Below are positions 24,195 through 28,912 of a stretch of 28,912 nt of DNA, in pieces. Every line of letters begins with the position of its first letter. The stretch's first letter is position 1. Under the pieces are notes generated by a model. That model was not told the DNA's origin, made no database searches, and was given only the letters and a program-made list of their open reading frames with translations. Source of the DNA: JBNKHG01 sp050290225 (GTDB lineage Bacteria > Pseudomonadota > Gammaproteobacteria > Pseudomonadales > Cellvibrionaceae); assembly GCA_050290225.1 (NCBI GenBank), contig JBNKHG010000020.1:1-28912 (forward strand), given 5' to 3'. A program made the translations under genes and the position numbers.

Positions 24195-25214
24195 CTAAAC
24201 CACAAACCCCACACACCGCTCCACCAGCCAGAACGCGGCGATGCCACCAATGCCGTAGCTGACGGTCTGACGCGCCCAATGGTTACCTGTTTGACCGAGT
24301 GGGCTACCCATCACCCGGGTGAGCAACCCCACCAATCCGATCACGGCGGCGGCAAAAACGACCTGGCCGATCTCCACGCCCACGTTGAAGAACAGCAGGC
24401 CGGTCAGCAGTTCGGTTTGGGGAAGCCCCACCTCGCTCAGGGCGGCGGCGAAGCCGAAGCCGTGGAGCAGGCCGAAGGAGCTGGATACGGCAATGGGGTA
24501 ACGCCAGGTCAGGTTCTGGCGCGGGCCTTTGACGATCTCGCTGGCGAGGAACACGATGCTGAGCGCAATGGCCGCCTCCACCGGCGGCACCGGCAGGCGC
24601 ACCCACTCCAGGGCGGACAGCGCCAGGGTTAGGGAGTGGGCGACGGTAAAGCCAGTAATGGTGACCAGAATGCGTTTCAGGCTGCCGGCAATCCACAACA
24701 GGCAGAGCACGAACAGCAGGTGGTCCACCCCGGCCCAGATATGCTCGACGCCGAGCACGGTGTAGTCCCAGGCCACCCCGGCGCGGGTTTCCGCGTCCGG
24801 CACCTGCCAGCGCCGCTCGTCGGGGGCGAGTAGCTGGGTGTGCTGCTCGCCGTTGGCGTTGCGGTATTTGATCAAGGTGGAAACAGAGGGGTTGTAGCCC
24901 GGATAACGGATACTCAGTTCCTGCCCCGCAATTGGCACCTCACACCGGTAGAGTGCTTGCCCCACATAAGAGAAGCTGGCCGGCGGCGTTAGGGACTCGC
25001 ACTGCGAAGGCAGTGTCAGCGTAGGGATATTGTTGGGAGCCAGGGATTCCGGCACCCGCCATTGCACTTTATAGCCGTTACCTTCCATACCGGTGATTTC
25101 GATAAAGAAGGGCCGGCTTTCGTGTGCTTGACTAACAGAGCTTAACAGACCCAAACCCAGCGCCAGCACCAGGGCGCTACCGACCTTTCCAACCTCTCGC
25201 AGCAAAGCGTTCAT
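24195..25214 (-). CDS. HupE/UreJ-family membrane protein
   Basis: The 339-residue product has a signal peptide ending SSVSQA (residue 30), an exported beta-rich domain of about 130 residues, and then six or seven membrane helices with the HupE/UreJ pattern. Conserved His/Asp/Glu positions are GVEHIWAGVDHLLFVLCLLW, GFTVAHSLTLALSALEW, SIVFLASEIVKG and SFGLLHGFGFA; they could bind a metal as in nickel permeases of this superfamily. No hydrogenase or urease gene is near, so nickel transport for those enzymes is not supported. The ATG overlaps the stop of the upstream isomerase gene by 4 bp, so the two are co-translated. The cargo is unknown. Confidence 0.85.
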   Translation of the reverse strand: MNALLREVGKVGSALVLALGLGLLSSVSQAHESRPFFIEITGMEGNGYKVQWRVPESLAPNNIPTLTLPSQCESLTPPASFSYVGQALYRCEVPIAGQELSIRYPGYNPSVSTLIKYRNANGEQHTQLLAPDERRWQVPDAETRAGVAWDYTVLGVEHIWAGVDHLLFVLCLLWIAGSLKRILVTITGFTVAHSLTLALSALEWVRLPVPPVEAAIALSIVFLASEIVKGPRQNLTWRYPIAVSSSFGLLHGFGFAAALSEVGLPQTELLTGLLFFNVGVEIGQVVFAAAVIGLVGLLTRVMGSPLGQTGNHWARQTVSYGIGGIAAFWLVERCVGFVV

Positions 25215-26161
25215 AGTCCTGCCTGGGCGTTGTCGGTGGTGGTGTCAGCGCTACTCGCCTCAGAGATGGGGTTTAACAGCCCCTCCCCCACCTCGACCTT
25301 GTAAGTTTGCACGATGGCTTGAATCGCTTTTTCCACCTCGGCTTCCTGCCGGCCCCGCAGGGCATCCTGCATTACCCGGCTCCGGATATCCGCCAGTTTT
25401 GGCTGATAGCCCGGTTTTAGATTGGAGACCATTACCAGGTGTTCGCCGTAGGGGGAAGTGAATGGCCCATGCCACCGGCTATCGTCCGGGGTCAGGTCAA
25501 ACACCTTCGCCTGCATGGCCTCACCGAAATGGCTGGCGATTTCGTCCGCCTGCTTGTTGACATAGTTAACGTGGTAGAGAAAGCGATCGCCGTGGCCCAC
25601 CGCCTCGTGAAAGGGCACTTTATCGGCGTTCAAGGTTGCCAGGGAATCGACTGCCAAACGATGAGCCTCGTCCCGGCCGCGCCGGTCGGCATTGAAAAAC
25701 ACATGGGTGAAGGTGATTTCCGCCGGTTGGTAATAGCCTGCTTTGTTGGCCTCGTAGTAAGCCTCCAGCTCCGCCTCGCTGATTTCGGTGCCGGCGGTGA
25801 CGAACCCGCGGGTGATAAACTCCAGTTGCTGAATCAAACGGCGGCGGGCGACATAGTCGTTGCGGTCCAGGTTCAGGGCCTTGGCCTCCCGGTACAGGGC
25901 CTCCTCCCGGGCGTAGTCATCGATGTAGCGCTGCAGCTTATCCTCCGGCATGGCATCGATGATCTTTTCAAAGCGCGCCTGATCGAACGCCTTGGACTGG
26001 TACTGGATGTACTGCAACAACTGGTCCCGAGTGACCACAATGTTGCGGGCATCCACACTGTCCCCACCGGGATTGACGGCCTGGTACAGCGCGAACAGGC
26101 CTACGCCCATCAACAGAAAATGGAGTAGTGGTTCTTTAATTATCCGTCCAAAAAGTTTCAT
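25211..26161 (-). CDS. Membrane-anchored parvulin-type peptidyl-prolyl isomerase
   Basis: The 316-residue protein has a single N-terminal anchor (LLHFLLMGVGLFALYQAV, about 12-29) and a SurA/PpiC-like helical chaperone arm (VTRDQLLQYIQYQ, YIDDYAREEALYREAKALNL). A degenerate parvulin domain follows (ITFTHVFFNADRRG, DSRWHGPFTSPYGEHLVMVS). It should act on the periplasmic face, helping exported proteins fold. The parvulin core departs from the usual QILV / GGDLG motifs, so isomerase activity may be weak and the main role may be chaperoning. It overlaps the HupE-like gene by 4 bp downstream and the small membrane gene by 4 bp upstream, indicating one operon. HupE-like and PpiC-like pairs recur in gammaproteobacteria. 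Confidence 0.85.
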   Translation of the reverse strand: MKLFGRIIKEPLLHFLLMGVGLFALYQAVNPGGDSVDARNIVVTRDQLLQYIQYQSKAFDQARFEKIIDAMPEDKLQRYIDDYAREEALYREAKALNLDRNDYVARRRLIQQLEFITRGFVTAGTEISEAELEAYYEANKAGYYQPAEITFTHVFFNADRRGRDEAHRLAVDSLATLNADKVPFHEAVGHGDRFLYHVNYVNKQADEIASHFGEAMQAKVFDLTPDDSRWHGPFTSPYGEHLVMVSNLKPGYQPKLADIRSRVMQDALRGRQEAEVEKAIQAIVQTYKVEVGEGLLNPISEASSADTTTDNAQAGL

Positions 26162-26334
26162 AATTTTTCATGCTCTTTCTTCTTCCGGAATGGCAAAAAC
26201 AACAAGTAAAATGGCCCAATTAACGTAATTACAAACGCTAACAGGGAATTAATCCTGATCCCGTTCCTTCGCAGCAAGTACAAAGCAACACCCGAGCAAA
26301 TCGCCCAAAGGACCGCCAGAAAATAAATATGCAT
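26158..26334 (-). CDS. Small two-helix membrane protein, unknown function
   Basis: The 58-residue product has two hydrophobic helices (MHIYFLAVLWAICSGVALYL and LLAFVITLIGPFYLLFLPF) separated by RRNGIRIN and ends in a basic tail, RKKKEHEKL. A GTG six bases upstream (26340) could also start it, but AGGG sits nine bases before the ATG at 26334 and only three from the GTG, so I prefer the ATG. It begins about 12 bp after the signal peptidase gene and overlaps the isomerase gene by 4 bp. I do not recognise a family. The position suggests a membrane partner of the signal peptidase or the isomerase; that is inference. Confidence 0.7.
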   Translation of the reverse strand: MHIYFLAVLWAICSGVALYLLRRNGIRINSLLAFVITLIGPFYLLFLPFRKKKEHEKL

Positions 26335-26345
26335 CTTCACTCGCC

Positions 26346-27035
26346 CTAGTTAATCGACAGACCGATTCTCGAAACCGGTTTCCATTCCCATGAAAATGAA
26401 ACCACTATACGTTCCACCTTTCCCATGATCTTATCCTCTTCCACAAAACCCCAATATCGTGAGTCCGCGCTATTATTTCTGTGATCTCCCATGACAAAAT
26501 ATTTACCCTCGGGAACGATAAGGTCCATTCCAGAACGCGGTTTTCCGAGCGCTTTGCTTAACTTAAACAGATGATCCGTCTGACCAATCACTTCCCTTCC
26601 AATAAATGCCTCTTCTGTAAAGTCGACAAGTCTTTGCTCCAACAGAGTGCCATTGATGTACACCCTAACCCCATCGATCCGTAGGTTGTCTCCAGGTATT
26701 CCAATCACCCGCTTCACATATAACTTGTCCGTATGAGGCGGAACAAAGGTGATAATATCGCCCCGGGCTGGTTTTCCCCAGGTCACAATCTGCTTGTTAA
26801 AAAACGGCAAGGTGGGACCATAGGTTGTCTTATCGATCAACAGATAGTCCCCGGGCTGGATAGTCGGCTCCATGGAACCACTCGGTACGGGAGACCAATC
26901 CGCATAGGCAGTTCTAAACACGCAATAAAACACGATAAACACAATAAAGGAACGGTTAGATTTTAGTGTCCGACTGATTGTTTGAAACCGTGCAACTGGT
27001 TTAATGAAACCTTTCAATCGTGATCTCGTTGCCAT
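26346..27035 (-). CDS. lepB: Signal peptidase I (leader peptidase, S26 family)
   Basis: From the ATG at 27035 the product has 229 residues: one anchor helix (SFIVFIVFYCVFRTAYADW, 29-47), catalytic Ser54 in VPSGSMEPTIQPGDYLLIDK, catalytic Lys108 in YVKRVIGIPGD, and the late motif MGDHRNNSADSRYWGFV. It cleaves signal peptides on the outer face of the inner membrane. I chose this start because AGGGAG lies about eight bases upstream and the size fits single-anchor relatives. The frame continues 60 codons upstream to a TTG at 27215, encoding two more hydrophobic stretches with basic loops, so a longer form is possible. A second housekeeping copy probably exists elsewhere; this one heads an envelope operon and may be dedicated to it. 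Confidence 0.88.
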   Translation of the reverse strand: MATRSRLKGFIKPVARFQTISRTLKSNRSFIVFIVFYCVFRTAYADWSPVPSGSMEPTIQPGDYLLIDKTTYGPTLPFFNKQIVTWGKPARGDIITFVPPHTDKLYVKRVIGIPGDNLRIDGVRVYINGTLLEQRLVDFTEEAFIGREVIGQTDHLFKLSKALGKPRSGMDLIVPEGKYFVMGDHRNNSADSRYWGFVEEDKIMGKVERIVVSFSWEWKPVSRIGLSIN

Positions 27036-27230
27036 AACACGCTCCCTGAGTTTTATTGCTATTTCTTTGTCAATCGTTCCAGAAAGTGCCCAGGTTATTA
27101 AACCTAACCAGGCTAATACGGAAATTGAAGCCGGAACACAAGCGATCAATATCTTCTTGAAATGCTTCCGATTGAGGAAAAACGCAATGATGGCCGGCAG
27201 AAAAAGGAAGCCCAAAAGTAGGGCCAGAAT

Positions 27231-27254
27231 TTAAAAAGCGTTTTCAAAAACGCT
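27231..27254 (-). terminator. Probable rho-independent terminator after the dehydrogenase
   Basis: An 8-bp inverted repeat AGCGTTTT / AAAACGCT (27237-27244 and 27247-27254) is followed on the minus strand by TTTT. It lies about 160 bp past the dehydrogenase stop and just before the open frame containing the signal peptidase. The stem is AT-rich, so its strength is uncertain. Confidence 0.5.
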
Positions 27255-27414
27255 GCCTGTCATATTTGCAACGTATTCAAAAAGAACTTGGTTTTCATTT
27301 TCCATTTTCTGCCCTCATTATATTTCCGCTTACCCCCCATGCATGTTCTGGCTGCCACTCCTGCTATCACTTAGACCCGATAATCAGCTAGTATAGACGG
27401 CATACACTCCAACC

Positions 27415-28558
27415 TCACGCCTCATTGGGATTAATCAAATACTTCTCCCCGGTCGCCTGTCGGCTGTACACGTCAATAGCCTCTTTCGTCACCGCCTCGC
27501 GCAATGAAATCACATTAGTATAGTGGCTGGCAAAGGTGGTTTTGATTTCCGCCGCCACCTTGGCCTTGAGTTCCCGGGTGCGCTCCGGGCCGACCCGCTC
27601 CAGGAAATAGGGCAGCAGCCAACCGCCCATGCCCCAGGCCATGCCGAAGGTGCGGCGAACTTCCGTCGGCGCAATATCAAGCCCGCCATAAATATACACC
27701 TGCTTGTGGATGGCGGTGCCGTAGCCGCCATAACCGGCCACCCGCTTGCTGGCGGCCACTTCCATGCAATTGAGGATCCGGCTGGCCAGCTTGCCGCCGC
27801 CGATGGCGTCAAAGGCCAGAGTCGCGCCGGTTTCCACCAGCGCCTGGGTCAGGTCTTCGTTAAAGGTCTCCGCGCTGGAATCGCACACATACTCGGCTCC
27901 CAGGGATTTGAGCAGGTCCACCTGCTCCGGTTTGCGGACGATATTGACCAGCGGCACCCCTTCGTTACGGCAGTGCTTGATCAGCATCTGCCCCAGGTTG
28001 GAGGCGCCGACGGTGTGCACCAAGGCGCTGTGGCCGTCCAGGCGCATGGTCTCCACCATACCGATCACGGTGAGCGGGTTGACGAAACTGGACGCGCCCT
28101 CCGCCGGGGTAACGTCGTCCGGCAACACCAGGCATTGGTCGGCGGCAATACAACGAAACTGGGTATAGGAGGGCCCACCCATAAAAGCGACGGTTTTGCC
28201 CAGCAAGGCCTGGGCTTCGGAGGAATCGCCGACGGCGATCACCACACCTGCACCCTCGTTGCCCGCCGGTCGCGGCACATCAATACGCGGCGCGATGGTC
28301 ACCAGGCTCATGGCGGCAGGGGGGCATATCGGCAACCACGCCAGTGCCCTCAGTCGCCTCCAGCTCCCGCAAGGTCGACAGATCGGCTGAGGCAAACAAC
28401 AACCCCAGATCCGACGGGTTAATGGGCGCCGCTCCCATGCGAATCACCACCTCGTCCGCCCCGGGTGCTGGCGTTTCCGCCTCGACGAGGGAGAGCGTCA
28501 ATTTCCCCGCTGAAGTAATCGTGGAGTGAATATGTAAACCTTTGTCATAAGTCGTCAT
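27415..28558 (-). pseudogene. MDR zinc-binding-type alcohol dehydrogenase / quinone oxidoreductase, frameshifted
   Basis: The N-terminal part (from ATG 28558, MTTYDKGLHIHSTI... to VVADMPP) and the rest (AAMSLVTIAPRIDVPRPAGNEGAG onward, to 27415) lie in different frames. Both belong to one MDR-superfamily enzyme: a GroES-like half (ETPAPGADEVVIRMGAAPIN) and an NAD(P)-binding Rossmann half (HTVGASNLGQMLIKHCRNEG, about 160-180). Removing one base from the G6 tract at 28319-28324 joins them into a single 380-residue protein, the normal family length. The switch is thus either a sequencing error in a homopolymer or a real inactivating insertion. No zinc-ligand cluster is obvious, so it is closer to quinone oxidoreductases or enoyl reductases. 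It is a single gene with IS110 DNA upstream. Confidence 0.82.
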
Positions 28559-28659
28559 GTGTGAAGCCCTTTTGTTTCGTTTTCACGACCCACCAGTTCA
28601 TAGGCGATGGTGAAAACAACTTTGGTAGACAACTGTGGACCCCGGCCACGGTAGTGGCC

Positions 28660-28690
28660 ATGGCAAAACCGACAGAAAGAATTAGCAAAA
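28660..28690. repeat. Dispersed repeat unit, second copy
   Basis: ATGGCAAAACCGACAGAAAG and the following ten bases match 24041-24070 with 5 differences in 30. Both lie in non-coding DNA upstream of minus-strand oxidoreductase or hydrolase genes. Confidence 0.55.
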
Positions 28691-28753
28691 GATGCCAAAT
28701 TATGACAATGAGTATTTCGCAGAGACCAGAGATTGAAAGATGTTTGTTCTCGA

Positions 28754-28822
28754 TGTGTGGACTCCTCCTCCCTTGGGAGGTACGTTCAAGTTGCGAACCA
28801 AAAACGTATAGGAGTCCACACA
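28754..28822 (+). promoter_or_regulatory. Long inverted repeat covering the IS110 transposase start
   Basis: A perfect 13-bp inverted repeat (TGTGTGGACTCCT at 28754-28766, AGGAGTCCACACA at 28810-28822) encloses an inner 6-bp hairpin (CCTCCC TT GGGAGG, 28767-28780). The right arm contains the AGGAG ribosome site and the first base of the ATG, so folding of the transcript would hide the start. It lies where IS110-type elements keep a structured non-coding leader, so it may be part of a bridge RNA or a translational control. Confidence 0.6.
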
Positions 28823-28912
28823 TGAACGAGCGTAACGTAATTGCAGTTGATCTGGCAAAACAGGTTTTCCAGGTGGCCTTACTAAATCGACAGGATAAGC
28901 TGCTGAGCAACA
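28822..28912 (+). CDS. IS110-family transposase, N-terminal part (runs off the window)
   Basis: The 30 visible residues, MNERNVIAVDLAKQVFQVAL onward, match the start of IS110-family (DEDD) transposases, with Asp10 in AVDLAKQVF as the first catalytic acid. These RuvC-like recombinases move circular intermediates without DDE chemistry and are guided by a bridge RNA. AGGAG lies seven bases before the ATG. The remainder, including the C-terminal Ser-containing transposase_20 domain, is outside the window, so intactness cannot be judged. The left end of the element was not located; it should lie within 28559-28800. Confidence 0.85.
   Translation, partial: MNERNVIAVDLAKQVFQVALLNRQDKLLSN

Noticed and set aside
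24195..25214. Nickel permease serving a hydrogenase or urease
   Set aside because: No hydrogenase, urease or nickel-enzyme gene is present in the window; only the family-level name is justified.
25439..26128. Plus-strand open frame of 229 codons opposite the isomerase gene
   Set aside because: Shadow frame; the minus strand encodes a coherent anchored parvulin with 4-bp overlaps to its neighbours.
27523..28422. Plus-strand open frame of 299 codons opposite the dehydrogenase
   Set aside because: It is a shadow of the GC-rich minus-strand gene; the translation has no recognisable domains and the opposite strand encodes a clear MDR enzyme.
1..28912. CRISPR array, tRNA or rRNA genes, prophage genes
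   Set aside because: No regularly spaced repeats, no recognisable tRNA or rRNA sequence and no phage structural or integrase genes were seen on either strand.

Overview
This window looks like accessory DNA from a Gram-negative bacterium, most likely a gammaproteobacterium. The signs are a TonB-dependent outer-membrane receptor, an RND efflux pair, a HupE/UreJ-type protein next to a PpiC-type isomerase, an AraC regulator of the Arabinose_bd type, and IS3 and IS110 elements. The lineage is an inference; no rRNA or tRNA gene is present to fix it.

Left edge (1-1260): the C-terminal part of a short-chain dehydrogenase abuts an IS3-family element that has lost its transposase C-terminus and one end.

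Catabolic block (1327-17271, all on the minus strand). In transcription order it holds an AraC regulator, an AMP-forming acyl-CoA ligase, a TonB-dependent receptor closed by a clear terminator, and then a tight five-gene operon. The operon encodes a Spinster-type MFS transporter, three different ~850-residue proteins each made of two fused CaiB/BaiF (class III) CoA-transferase halves, and an alpha/beta-hydrolase esterase. In each fused transferase the second half keeps the catalytic Asp and the first half has Ser there. The bidomain layout recalls DddD (DMSP CoA-transferase/lyase), but none of the usual ddd partners is present. My reading is a pathway for uptake (receptor, MFS), CoA activation (ligase, transferases) and hydrolysis (esterase) of an unidentified organic acid or ester. 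Related 37-bp sites lie upstream of the ligase and upstream of araC, with a weaker relative upstream of the receptor gene, so one regulator may control the block.

Middle (17272-22454): a 765-bp stretch without a recognisable gene, then a plus-strand RND adaptor and permease overlapping by 4 bp.

Right part (22591-28558, minus strand): a decayed ParE-like toxin; a Tat-exported epoxide-hydrolase-like protein; a compact envelope operon (signal peptidase I, small two-TM protein, membrane-anchored parvulin, HupE/UreJ-type protein) with 4-bp overlaps between its last three genes; and a zinc-binding-type dehydrogenase broken by one extra base in a G6 tract. The window ends inside an IS110-family element whose start codon lies in a long inverted repeat. 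Three dispersed intergenic repeat types also occur; one supplies the last residues of the acyl-CoA ligase.
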